Shown here in pieces: positions 13,786 to 20,325 of a stretch of 24,511 nt of DNA. The notes below the pieces were generated by a model that saw nothing but the letters and a program-made list of their open reading frames with translations, did no database searches and was not told the DNA's origin. The position numbers and the translations under genes are program-made. Source of the stretch: a virus; IMG/VR virus record IMGVR_UViG_3300030099_000365, positions 1 through 24,511 of that record, one strand, 5' to 3'. How positions within the stretch are numbered: position 1 is the stretch's first letter; each line of letters begins with the position of its first letter.

Positions 13786-14694
13786 ATGGCTATTTCACGC
13801 GCCCAGTTACTTAAAGAACTCCTTCCCGGCCTGAACGCTCTGTTCGGAATGGAGTACGCAAAGTACGGTGAAGAGCACGCCGAAATTTATGAAACTGAAT
13901 CTTCAGATCGCTCGTTTGAAGAAGAAACCAAGTTATCAGGCTTTTCTGCAGCACCAGTCAAAGACGAAGGTTCTGCAATTGAGTACGATAATGCACAAGA
14001 AGCGTGGACTGCACGTTACACACACGAAACCATCGCAATGGGTTTCTCTATCACTGAGGAAGCTATTGAGGATAACTTGTACGACTCATTGTCTGCACGT
14101 TATACGAAAGCGTTGGCTCGTGCGATGGCGTACACCAAACAAGTTAAGGCTGCATCTGTGTTGAATAATGCATTCGCTGCAGGCACAACTTATGGTGACG
14201 GTAAAGCATTGTGTGCAACTGACCACCCACTTGTATCTGGTGGAAGTAACTCAAATACTCCAGCAGTAGCTTCTGACCTTAACGAAACTTCTTTGGAAGC
14301 GTCTGTTATTCAAATTGGTCAGTGGACAGATGAGCGTGGGTTGTTGATTGCAGCTATGCCGCGTAAGTTGATTATTCCATCAAACTTACAATTTGTTGCT
14401 ACTCGCCTTCTAGAAACAGAAGGTCGTGTTGGAACAGCGGATAATGACATCAACGCACTTCGCAACAATGGTTCTGTACCTGAAGGATATTCAGTTAATC
14501 ATTATCTAACAGATACAGACGCTTGGTTCTTGATGACTGACGTTCCAAACGGTTTGAAGCATTTTGTTCGTGCTCCGATGGCTACATCTATGGATGCAGA
14601 CTTCGACACAGGCAATAGTCGCTATAAAGCCCGTGAGCGTTATTCGTTTGGGGTTTCAGATCCCCTTGGTATCTTCGGTTCACCCGGAGCGTAA
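13786..14694 (+). CDS. Major capsid protein (Mu gpT-like, HK97 fold expected)
   Basis: This 302-residue protein has features of the Mu gpT-like major head proteins: a helical N-terminus (AQLLKELLPGLNALFGM), an acidic E-loop-like segment, the motif ALCATDHP in the middle, the strand PRKLIIPSNLQFVATRLL and a C-terminus with GLKHFVRAPMATSM followed by YSFGVSDPLGIFGSPGA. It has the strongest ribosome site in the structural region (AAGGAGGAG, 7 bases) and is followed at once by an intrinsic terminator, both suited to very high expression. It follows the scaffold and decoration genes in standard order. No separate maturation protease gene or pro-peptide is obvious, so the mature N-terminus may equal the translated one. 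Confidence 0.92.
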   Translation: MAISRAQLLKELLPGLNALFGMEYAKYGEEHAEIYETESSDRSFEEETKLSGFSAAPVKDEGSAIEYDNAQEAWTARYTHETIAMGFSITEEAIEDNLYDSLSARYTKALARAMAYTKQVKAASVLNNAFAAGTTYGDGKALCATDHPLVSGGSNSNTPAVASDLNETSLEASVIQIGQWTDERGLLIAAMPRKLIIPSNLQFVATRLLETEGRVGTADNDINALRNNGSVPEGYSVNHYLTDTDAWFLMTDVPNGLKHFVRAPMATSMDADFDTGNSRYKARERYSFGVSDPLGIFGSPGA

Positions 14695-14702
14695 CCACAC
14701 TA

Positions 14703-14740
14703 AAAGGGGGCGATTTACTTTGCCCCCTTTATTTTTATTT
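14703..14740 (+). terminator. Intrinsic terminator after the major capsid gene
   Basis: AAAGGGGGC (14703-14711) pairs with GCCCCCTTT (14722-14730) across a loop of 10 bases and is followed by a T-rich run. It begins 8 bases after the capsid stop. It would end or reduce transcription between the head genes and the virion genes downstream, giving extra capsid message or separating two transcripts. Confidence 0.92.
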
Positions 14741-14813
14741 TATTTATGATATAAGAAATCAATCCCTGACAGTCGCATGGGGTGACTGACACTAGCCAAG
14801 ACAGGAGATTCAC
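14741..14813 (+). promoter_or_regulatory. Leader between the capsid terminator and the next gene, possible promoter
   Basis: This short AT-rich gap contains TATGAT (14745-14750) as a possible -10, without a recognisable -35. A small inverted repeat CAGTC/GACTG (14770-14774 and 14784-14788) follows, then a clear ribosome site CAGGAG before the ATG at 14814. Because a terminator lies just upstream, a new promoter is expected here, perhaps for a phage-specific or modified polymerase. The 8-mer ATGATATA at 14746 also occurs upstream of the small gene at 19541. Confidence 0.35.
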
Positions 14814-15296
14814 ATGGCTAATACAACATTTGCTGGCCCAGTAAGGTCGGAAAACGGTTTTAAAAATATTGTTAAAAGCTCTACAACTGGTGATCTCACT
14901 AGTGAAATGACTTTATCTGTGTACACCGCAACAGTGACTGTTGCTGATGGTGCAACCACAGGCAAAGAGGCTTCAATTGGTATTCCTTCAAACTTTATCC
15001 CTATGGGTGTTATGATCGCCGTAACCACTGCAGCAGCTAATGCTGTAAATCTTGTTGATATTGGAACAGATGCAGACACAGACGGTTTTGTTGATGGTAT
15101 AACCGCTGCTGTAAACAGCACTGGTTTTAAAGGGTTTTTCCCATGTAACGGTGTTTTAGGTATGTCTGGCGGTACAACAACTGCTGCAACTGCTACCGCA
15201 GATGAGGTTGAAGTTGTACTTTCTGGTGATCCCGGTGGTGATACTGTCGTAGTTATGAAGTTCATAGGTATTTCTAGTTCTTCAGACGCGTCATAA
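14814..15296 (+). CDS. Probable virion structural protein
   Basis: This 160-residue protein is rich in Thr, Val, Gly, Ala and Asp and poor in Lys/Arg after the N-terminal 20 residues. The sequence alternates in strand-like segments (LSVYTATVTVADGAT, VEVVLSGDPGGDTVVVMKF), indicating an all-beta fold. It is the first gene after the capsid terminator and has CAGGAG before the ATG. Similar Thr/Gly-rich beta proteins in this position are usually virion components such as head fibres or decoration proteins. I cannot assign it to a named family. It is followed closely by another small beta-type protein with a very strong ribosome site. Confidence 0.7.
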   Translation: MANTTFAGPVRSENGFKNIVKSSTTGDLTSEMTLSVYTATVTVADGATTGKEASIGIPSNFIPMGVMIAVTTAAANAVNLVDIGTDADTDGFVDGITAAVNSTGFKGFFPCNGVLGMSGGTTTAATATADEVEVVLSGDPGGDTVVVMKFIGISSSSDAS

Positions 15297-15309
15297 TTGG
15301 AGGTGATAC

Positions 15310-15591
15310 ATGAGTCATTCCTCTGACGTATTAACAAAACGTGTTACTGGAACAGGTTCTTTAGCGGTTGGCCCCGCACGTATTCGTCAAATACAAGTTT
15401 TAACAGACTCTGGCGGTGCGGGCAGGCTAACAATTACTGACGCTAATGGAGGCAGTACAGTGTTAGATTTGGATTTTAAAGTGTCTGACTCACATTCTGT
15501 CAATATTCCTAATGATGGTATTAGATGTGCTTCCGATGTGTATATATCTGCAGCAACAAACATCACTGCCATAACAGTGTTCTACAATTAG
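15310..15591 (+). CDS. Small beta-rich protein, probable virion component
   Basis: This 93-residue protein is almost entirely strand-like, with Gly/Ser/Asn turns: GTGSLAVGPARIRQIQVL, GRLTITDANGGSTVLDLDF, SVNIPNDGIRC and ITAITVFYN at the end. There is one cysteine and no membrane segment. GGAGGTGAT stands 4 bases before the ATG, a very strong start signal, so it should be made in quantity. It is next to the 160-residue beta protein and may assemble with it. A small decoration or fibre-tip protein is a reasonable guess; no family is recognised. Confidence 0.68.
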   Translation: MSHSSDVLTKRVTGTGSLAVGPARIRQIQVLTDSGGAGRLTITDANGGSTVLDLDFKVSDSHSVNIPNDGIRCASDVYISAATNITAITVFYN

Positions 15592-15600
15592 GGTGCTTAC

Positions 15601-15909
15601 ATGCGGGCTTATTATAAAAAAGGCGGGGGTGTAAAGTCCCCTGCTTGGCAACGTAAAGAAGGCAAAAGTGAGTCTGGTGGACTCAATGCAAAAGGTGTCG
15701 CAAGCTACCGCAAAGCCAACCCCGGCAGCAAATTAAAAACTGCTGTCACTACAAAACCTAGCAAACTTAAAAAAGGTTCTAAAGCTGCTAAACGGCGTAA
15801 GTCTTTTTGCGCTCGTATGAAGGGCATGAAAAAAAGCCGTACAAGCGCAAAAACAGCTAATGATCCAAATAGTCGTATTAATAAAAGTCTACGGAAGTGG
15901 AATTGCTAG
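15601..15909 (+). CDS. Small very basic protein resembling DUF6321
   Basis: This 102-residue protein has about one third Lys/Arg. The segment WQRKEGKSESGGLNAKG, the following NPGSKLKTAV, then GSKAAKRRKSFCARMKGM and the ending SLRKWNC form a pattern that I recognise as DUF6321-like, found in marine phages. The function is not known. The composition suggests binding to nucleic acid or to acidic surfaces, and two cysteines could bind metal or form a disulfide. AGGGTG precedes the ATG by about 6 bases. It is the first of a cluster of tiny basic proteins (15601-17732, plus 19541) and overlaps the start of the next one by one base. Confidence 0.8.
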   Translation: MRAYYKKGGGVKSPAWQRKEGKSESGGLNAKGVASYRKANPGSKLKTAVTTKPSKLKKGSKAAKRRKSFCARMKGMKKSRTSAKTANDPNSRINKSLRKWNC

Positions 15910-16034
15910 TGGCTATTAGTCGTGCAAACATGAAAAAACAAATACAAACGTCGCCTTCTAAGTTGTCTCAACAACGTAAGAAAGCGGCAGCAAAGAAACG
16001 TAAAAAGGAACTTAATGCCGTATCTACAAAGTAG
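15909..16034 (+). CDS. Tiny basic protein (41 residues, GTG start)
   Basis: A GTG at 15909 shares its G with the stop of the DUF6321-like gene and opens a 41-codon frame ending at 16034. The product has 12 Lys and 3 Arg and includes SRANMKKQIQ and SQQRKKAAAKKRKKE, so a basic helix is likely. There is no strong ribosome site, so translation would depend on coupling to the upstream gene. Its end overlaps the start of the 229-residue gene by 20 bases and supplies that gene's AAAGGA. An in-frame ATG at codon 8 is an alternative start. It is similar in style to its neighbours, which is the main reason to accept it. Confidence 0.6.
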   Translation: MAISRANMKKQIQTSPSKLSQQRKKAAAKKRKKELNAVSTK

Positions 16035-16704
16035 TATTCCGTATTTTAAGGCATGGGTACGAAGAGAGTACACAAAGAATTTAGAAGACTATCACGGAGA
16101 GTTTTTACACGCCATGGTTGTTGCAGTAACTACAATGCCAAACAGAACACTTAGTTTTCAAGTGATTTTCACTGGCTGCGAGTCTGACGATACAGATGAG
16201 CCAAACGTCCATGGCGGAGCCATGTGGGCGCGTATGCCGCTTACTGCCCTAGTTGCAGATACTCCGCTGGAAGAATGGCCTACGGAATTGCCTCCGTATA
16301 TGGCACAACCTTGGGATTGTATGTCTCATACTCATTCAGTTTATAAAATAGAACGCGCATCTCCTGCACCATGGATAGCTAAAGTTGATGGCGAGTTTTA
16401 TCCTGCAAAATACTATTTTACTGTTGACTACACTGATAGTGAGGTTGCAGACGATCCAGCGCAACATAAACAAAGCCATGTACTTGAGTTGTTAGACGCT
16501 GGAGAGTACACTGGAAATATGGTAGCATTACCAAATAATCGGGTTCGTGTTACGCACCCTGCGTGGTTTGAAACAGGGCAAGGTGCTCCAGACTTCAAAC
16601 CGAATCAACATTCCTACGGTTCAAAAGAAGATGTAGATTACGTTTGGGATACAGATAGAGTATTTAACAATTTGTATAAGGAGACTGATAATGATGAAAC
16701 CTAA
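16015..16704 (+). CDS. Unknown 229-residue protein
   Basis: This is an acidic, aromatic-rich, soluble protein quite unlike the basic proteins on either side. It contains well-formed segments such as YFKAWVRREYTKNLEDYHGE, TMPNRTLSFQVIFTGCE, GAMWARMPLTALV, PYMAQPWDCMSHTHSV and YYFTVDYTDSEVADD. This suggests a folded globular domain, perhaps enzymatic, with conserved-looking Trp, His and Cys residues (CMSHTHS at about 103-109 could bind metal). I recall similar uncharacterised proteins in marine phages but no function. AAAGGA lies 5 bases ahead of the ATG. The last 14 bases overlap the start of the Lys/Gly repeat gene. Confidence 0.8.
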   Translation: MPYLQSSIPYFKAWVRREYTKNLEDYHGEFLHAMVVAVTTMPNRTLSFQVIFTGCESDDTDEPNVHGGAMWARMPLTALVADTPLEEWPTELPPYMAQPWDCMSHTHSVYKIERASPAPWIAKVDGEFYPAKYYFTVDYTDSEVADDPAQHKQSHVLELLDAGEYTGNMVALPNNRVRVTHPAWFETGQGAPDFKPNQHSYGSKEDVDYVWDTDRVFNNLYKETDNDET

Positions 16705-17032
16705 AGCACGACCTTCAAAAATGAAAAAAGGCTTCAAAGCTGGTGGCAAAATGAAAAAAGGCTTTAAAGCTGGTGGCAAAATGAAAAAAGGCTTCAAAGC
16801 TGGTGGCAAGCTAGAAATGGTTAAAAATAAACAGGGCGATATGGTTCCTTTTTACGCTGCTGACGGCAAAGGTAAAATGAAAGCTGGCGGTAAAGTTAAA
16901 AAAGGTTATGCCGCAGGTGGTAAAGCTAAAGGTGCAGCTAAAGGTGGTAAAACTAAAGGAGCAGCTAAAGGCGGTAAAGTAAGAGGAGCAGGTATTGCCC
17001 GTAAAGGCGTACGCCCTGCTAAAATGCTATGA
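16691..17032 (+). CDS. Lys/Gly-rich repeat protein with KVRGxG tail
   Basis: This 113-residue protein is made almost only of Lys, Gly, Ala and Met. Residues 10-39 are three exact copies of KMKKGFKAGG. A less repetitive part (LEMVKNKQGDMVPFYAADG) follows, then copies of KGAAKGGK, and the end KVRGAGIARKGVRPAKML. That tail recurs in shortened form in the next gene and in the 47-residue gene at 19541. AAGGAG lies 8 bases before the ATG at 16691; an ATG at 16694 is also possible. It is expected to be disordered and strongly positive, and may bind DNA inside the head or acidic host surfaces. The function is unknown. Confidence 0.78.
   Translation: MMKPKARPSKMKKGFKAGGKMKKGFKAGGKMKKGFKAGGKLEMVKNKQGDMVPFYAADGKGKMKAGGKVKKGYAAGGKAKGAAKGGKTKGAAKGGKVRGAGIARKGVRPAKML
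16718..16807 (+). repeat. Three tandem 30-base repeats inside the Lys/Gly-rich gene
   Basis: Three head-to-tail units of 30 bases (16718-16747, 16748-16777, 16778-16807) differ only by a silent C/T change in the middle copy. The high identity at silent positions points to recent duplication or slippage rather than selection on protein alone. Confidence 0.9.
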
Positions 17033-17229
17033 ACAAAAACCGTTCTGCACAATTAAGAGACCAGCTAGCGGGGCTATCGCCTGATGACGATATGTACCAA
17101 ATATTGTTGGACGAGATAATGATGCTAGAAGGTAAAGGCCCGTACGCTAAACCTAGAAAGTTTGGTGGCGGTGGTAAAGTTCGTGGGTATGGTAAGGCTC
17201 GCGGCGCTAAACCCTGTAAGATGAGGTGA
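17029..17229 (+). CDS. Small protein with acidic helix and KVRGxG basic tail
   Basis: This 66-residue protein overlaps the stop of the repeat gene by ATGA. Unlike its neighbours it has a normal acidic helical part (QLRDQLAGLSPDDDMYQILL, DEIMMLEGKG) followed by a Gly/Lys/Arg tail that ends in KVRGYGKARGAKPCKMR, clearly related to the tail of the preceding protein. This looks like a small folded domain carrying a shared basic tag. There is no strong ribosome site, so it is probably translated by coupling. Function unknown. Confidence 0.72.
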   Translation: MNKNRSAQLRDQLAGLSPDDDMYQILLDEIMMLEGKGPYAKPRKFGGGGKVRGYGKARGAKPCKMR

Positions 17230-17235
17230 TACTTT

Positions 17236-17403
17236 ATGCGTAGATATTACAAATCAGGAGGAAAGATCTGTGCGAAGGGTAAAGCATGGGCAAAACGCAC
17301 CTTTGATACGTACCCCTCTGCGTATGCAAACATGGCAGCGTCTAAATACTGTAAAGACCCTAATTACGCAAAAGGATCTAAAGGTAAAAAGGCGAAGAAA
17401 TAA
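17236..17403 (+). CDS. Small basic Cys-containing protein (55 residues)
   Basis: An ATG at 17236 opens a 55-codon frame with GAGGTGAT about 5 bases upstream. The product begins with RRYYKSGGKICAKGKAW and continues with KRTFDTYPSAYANMAASKYC, then a Lys-rich end. The two cysteines and the central Tyr/Ala segment look like a small conserved fold; I associate this pattern with short proteins of marine phages and cyanophages of unknown function. Its stop TAA shares an A with the next start, so the two genes are coupled. Its shortness makes it easy to miss, but the start signal and composition support it well. Confidence 0.78.
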   Translation: MRRYYKSGGKICAKGKAWAKRTFDTYPSAYANMAASKYCKDPNYAKGSKGKKAKK

Positions 17404-17732
17404 TGGGCGAGCTAAAGAAATGGCGAGACCAACAATGGGTGAGGATTGGAACCGATGGCAAAGTTAAAGGTCCGTGCGGCACTTCAAAAGATAAAAAGAA
17501 TCCTGACAGGTGCCTTCCAAAAGCTAAAGCAAATAGTCTTTCAAGGGAAGAAAGAAGAAAAACCGCGCAAAAGAAAAAACGCGAAGGGAAAAAAGGCAAA
17601 ACAGTAGTAAAGAATACAAAAGCTGCTACAGTAAAGTTGTCAAGTGGTGGATTAGCTCGTCGCAAACGCTCAATTGCCAGAGGTTGTGGGGCAGTTATGG
17701 AAAATAGAAGGAAACAAACACTATATACATAA
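17403..17732 (+). CDS. Small basic protein resembling DUF5872 with ARGCGAVM tail
   Basis: This 109-residue protein contains WRDQQWVRIGTDGK, then GPCGTSKDKKNPDRCLPKAK with two cysteines, then SREERRKTAQKKKREGKKGK. That order resembles DUF5872, a small phage family without a known function. A separate C-terminal tail reads GGLARRKRSIARGCGAVMEN and ends NRRKQTLYT, another version of the Arg/Gly tails seen in neighbouring proteins. The start codon overlaps the previous stop by one base. It may be a fusion of a DUF5872-like unit to a shared tail. The predicted charge is very positive, so nucleic acid binding is plausible. Confidence 0.78.
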   Translation: MGELKKWRDQQWVRIGTDGKVKGPCGTSKDKKNPDRCLPKAKANSLSREERRKTAQKKKREGKKGKTVVKNTKAATVKLSSGGLARRKRSIARGCGAVMENRRKQTLYT

Positions 17733-17741
17733 GGGTAAGAT

Positions 17742-18062
17742 ATGGAAATTTTTCAAAATGGCAGGTTCTCTTCAGGTGAACCAGTGTATCAAATTGGCAC
17801 AAAGAATGCCGATGGTACTTATGAAGTAAAAGTTTTTGACTTGATGACAAAAGCACAAGCAGAAGCTAAAATGAAATCTATGGGTGTTAAATCAGAAACC
17901 CCAAAACCTGCGGTCTCTATTAAAAAGTTGAAGCCCAAATATGACAGTATGTCTAAATTAGAGCTTGAAACTCTTATGCGAGAAGAAGGAATTGAATTAG
18001 ATCGCCGTAAATCTAAGGCTAAACTACTCGCAGAAGTAAAAGCACACTTTAAAGGTAAATAA
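17742..18062 (+). CDS. Small protein with C-terminal HeH/LEM-like helix pair
   Basis: This 106-residue protein has two parts. The N-terminal 45 residues look like a short beta unit (QNGRFSSGEPVYQIGTKNAD, then TYEVKVFDLM). After a basic linker, residues about 68-104 read SMSKLELETLMREEGIELD followed by RRKSKAKLLAEVKAHF. This is the helix-turn-helix spacing of HeH/LEM or SAP-type domains, which bind nucleic acid or membrane-linked partners in other proteins. The assignment is by pattern only. AAGGGT precedes the ATG. It is the last small gene before the adaptor-like gene, which starts 2 bases after its stop. A role in assembly or DNA handling is possible. Confidence 0.75.
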   Translation: MEIFQNGRFSSGEPVYQIGTKNADGTYEVKVFDLMTKAQAEAKMKSMGVKSETPKPAVSIKKLKPKYDSMSKLELETLMREEGIELDRRKSKAKLLAEVKAHFKGK

Positions 18063-18064
18063 AT

Positions 18065-18745
18065 ATGGCTACATCGGGCACCACATCGTTTAACATGGAC
18101 TTCACGGAGATCGCTGAAGAAGCATGGGAACGTGCGGGTCGAGAGATGCGATCTGGGTATGACCTTCGCACTGCTCGTCGCTCGATGAACTTAATGACTA
18201 TTGAATGGCAAAATCGTGGAATAAACTTATGGACGATTGATGAAGGCACTGTAAGCCTTACGGAAGGCACTGCTACTTACAATCTTCCCGCAGACACCAT
18301 TGATTTGCTTGAACAAGTGGTGCGTACAGGTAGTGGTACTGCACAACAAGACCTTACAATATCACGAATCAGTGTAAGTACGTTTGCTACTATACCAAAT
18401 AAAACTGATACTGGTAGACCGATTCAAGTGTTCATTGAGCGTTTACGAGATCAACCACGCATCACCGTATGGCCTGTTCCTAGCTCTGATGAATATACGT
18501 TTGTATATTGGAGACTACGTAGGATTGAAGACGCTGGCTCTGGTACTCAAACAGCGGATATGAATTTCCGCTTCCTCCCGTGTTTGGTGGCGGGGCTGGC
18601 GTACCATATTGCTATGAAAGTATCTGAATTAGCTCCGCGTGTGGATATGCTAAAAGCAGAGTATGAGGCACAATTTGTTTTAGCGGCGGGAGAGGACCGA
18701 GAAAAAACCCCGTTTCGATTTGTGCCTAATATGATGAGGCCGTAA
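18065..18745 (+). CDS. Head-tail adaptor-like protein (P22 gp4-type or tubular A-type)
   Basis: This 226-residue protein has the layout of connector proteins that dock on the portal. A helical N-terminus (FTEIAEEAWERAGREMRSGY) is followed by a helix RRSMNLMTIEWQNRGINLW and a beta part beginning TVSLTEGTATYNLPADTIDL. A further strand pair (PRITVWPVPSSDEYTFVYWR) and a C-terminal helix bundle complete it. Such proteins close the head and hold the tail in podoviruses (P22 gp4, T7 gp11). The position in the virion gene series, before a second adaptor-like gene at 19688, agrees. AAAGG lies 8 bases before the ATG. The exact family is not certain. Confidence 0.75.
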   Translation: MATSGTTSFNMDFTEIAEEAWERAGREMRSGYDLRTARRSMNLMTIEWQNRGINLWTIDEGTVSLTEGTATYNLPADTIDLLEQVVRTGSGTAQQDLTISRISVSTFATIPNKTDTGRPIQVFIERLRDQPRITVWPVPSSDEYTFVYWRLRRIEDAGSGTQTADMNFRFLPCLVAGLAYHIAMKVSELAPRVDMLKAEYEAQFVLAAGEDREKTPFRFVPNMMRP

Positions 18746-19479
18746 TGGACCGTTTTGCGTCTGCACGAAAAGCATTAGCTATATGCGATGTTTGTGGCTT
18801 CTCTTATAGATTAAAAGAATTACGTCCTTTGTATGTAAAAGGAAATAATACAAATACACTTGCGTGTCCTACATGTTGGAATCCAGATCATCCACAGCTT
18901 CGATTAGGAGAATTTCCCGTAGATGACCCGCAGGCACTTCGCAACCCTCGTCCAGATACTGCTGAATTAACACCTTCTAGGAATAACCAATATGGTTTTA
19001 ATCCTGTAGGTTTAAATGATCCATTCAACTTACAAGATAATAATTTAATTGCACAATCAGGCGTGGGAGTTGTTGTAGTAACGGCTACTTCTGGCACAAG
19101 CGGTGCAATTAACGTTACAGGTGTGGCTGGCACTTTAGGTATTGGTGATCCAACAATAAGTGTAGACACAGGGTATACGGTTACCGTGGCTAACCCCGGT
19201 TCGGGAAATAAATACTATATTGATAGTGTTTTACAGCCAACTCTTAACTTGTCTGAGGGTAGCACGTACGTCTTTAATTGGTCAGCAGCTACAGGGCATC
19301 CTCTTCGTTTTTCAACTACTTCTGATGGAACGCATGGAGGGGGGTCTGAATATACAACGGGGGTAACAATAGATACATCCGCGTATACTTCAACTATAAC
19401 TGTCGCTTCTGGTGCTCCTACTCTTTATTACTATTGTCAACATCATAGCGGTATGGGGGGTCAGCTTAATACAATATAA
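18745..19479 (+). CDS. Zinc-finger plus cupredoxin-like protein
   Basis: The N-terminal 70 residues of this 244-residue protein contain CDVC at 14-17 and CPTC at 41-44, a four-cysteine zinc site, followed by a conserved-looking WNPDHPQLRLGEFPVDDPQA. A Thr/Gly/Val-rich beta stretch spans about 105-150. The C-terminal 95 residues look like a cupredoxin. GHPLRF supplies His185 and YYYCQHHSGMGG supplies Cys231, His234 and Met237, the Cys-x2-His-x2-Met loop of type 1 copper proteins. If copper is bound, electron transfer is possible; otherwise it is a structural beta-sandwich in the virion. The start overlaps the adaptor stop by one base. The position among tail and connector genes suggests a virion protein. 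No signal peptide is seen. Confidence 0.8.
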   Translation: MDRFASARKALAICDVCGFSYRLKELRPLYVKGNNTNTLACPTCWNPDHPQLRLGEFPVDDPQALRNPRPDTAELTPSRNNQYGFNPVGLNDPFNLQDNNLIAQSGVGVVVVTATSGTSGAINVTGVAGTLGIGDPTISVDTGYTVTVANPGSGNKYYIDSVLQPTLNLSEGSTYVFNWSAATGHPLRFSTTSDGTHGGGSEYTTGVTIDTSAYTSTITVASGAPTLYYYCQHHSGMGGQLNTI

Positions 19480-19540
19480 TATTACGAGTTCTACTAGATT
19501 TGTCAGTTGAGTTATTGTAACAATGATATAGGAGATTACT

Positions 19541-19684
19541 ATGATGAAAAAAGGTTACAAAAAAGGCGGTAAGGTAAGTAAACCTGTTAAAACTGCAAAA
19601 ACCCCTAAAAAAACTAATGGGGTAAAGGTTCGCGGTACAGGCGCTGCCACAAAAGGTTTATATGCAAGAGGGCCAATGGCGTAG
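19541..19684 (+). CDS. Tiny basic protein with KVRGTGAA tail (47 residues)
   Basis: ATG at 19541 is preceded by AGGAG (7 bases) and opens a 47-codon frame. The product starts MMKKGYKKGGKVSKP and ends KVRGTGAATKGLYARGPMA, the same type of tail as the genes at 16691 and 17029. It is nearly all Lys, Gly, Thr, Ala and Val and is likely disordered. It lies apart from the main basic cluster, between the cupredoxin-like gene and the second adaptor-like gene, whose ATG comes 3 bases after its stop. That start has no good ribosome site of its own, so this small gene may also serve to bring in ribosomes. Confidence 0.78.
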   Translation: MMKKGYKKGGKVSKPVKTAKTPKKTNGVKVRGTGAATKGLYARGPMA

Positions 19685-19687
19685 CAC

Positions 19688-20317
19688 ATGAATTATACTG
19701 AGTTAAAAACAAACATAGAAGATGTCTGTGAGAACACGTTTACAGACGACCAATTAGCTATGTTTACTCAGCAAGCAGAACAAAAAATATATAACTCTGT
19801 GCAGCTACCAGCGTTACGCAAGAATGTAACTGCTACTTTAACCGCAAATGATAAATACTTAGCGTTGCCTTCAGATTATTTATACACGTATAGTTTGGCA
19901 ATTGTTGATAGTTCTAGTAATTATATATACTTACTAGATAAAGATGTTAATTTTATTAGGGAAGCATATCCAAAGCAAACCACTACAGGCGTGCCCGTAC
20001 ACTACGCAAATTTTGATGATAGTGCATTTATTTTAGGACCAACACCAGATACAGCGTATCAAACGGAGCTACATTATGGATATTACCCACAATCAATTGT
20101 AACTGCAGGAACTACATGGTTGGGGGATGAGTTTGATTCCGCGTTACTTAATGGTGCATTAGTTGAAGCAATTCGGTTTATGAAGGGTGAGCAGGATATG
20201 GTAGATGTGTATAACAAAATGTATGCTTTTTCTATCGGGCTTCTTAAAAATCTTGGAGATGGTAAGTTAAGAGGAGACACTTATCGTTCTGGACAACCAA
20301 GAAACCCAGTCAGTTAG
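19688..20317 (+). CDS. Phage adaptor-like virion protein
   Basis: This 209-residue protein has the segment order of phage adaptor proteins: an N-terminal helix pair (YTELKTNIEDVCENTFTDDQ, LAMFTQQAEQKIYNSVQLPA), a beta part (VTATLTANDKYLALPSDYL), a PTPDTAYQTELHYGYYP segment and a helical C-terminus (LLNGALVEAIRFMKGEQDMV). The last 12 residues are polar. In related phages this protein sits between portal and tail. It is the second such gene here, and two stacked adaptors are known in podovirus necks. The start lacks a ribosome site and is 3 bases from the upstream stop, indicating coupling. The exact family name is uncertain. Confidence 0.75.
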   Translation: MNYTELKTNIEDVCENTFTDDQLAMFTQQAEQKIYNSVQLPALRKNVTATLTANDKYLALPSDYLYTYSLAIVDSSSNYIYLLDKDVNFIREAYPKQTTTGVPVHYANFDDSAFILGPTPDTAYQTELHYGYYPQSIVTAGTTWLGDEFDSALLNGALVEAIRFMKGEQDMVDVYNKMYAFSIGLLKNLGDGKLRGDTYRSGQPRNPVS

Positions 20318-20325
20318 GATGTTTA

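Noticed and set aside
16621-16809. Leftward frame encoding repeated PPALKPFFIL units
   Set aside because: It is the antisense of the 30-base repeats in the Lys/Gly gene and has no ribosome site or neighbours on that strand.
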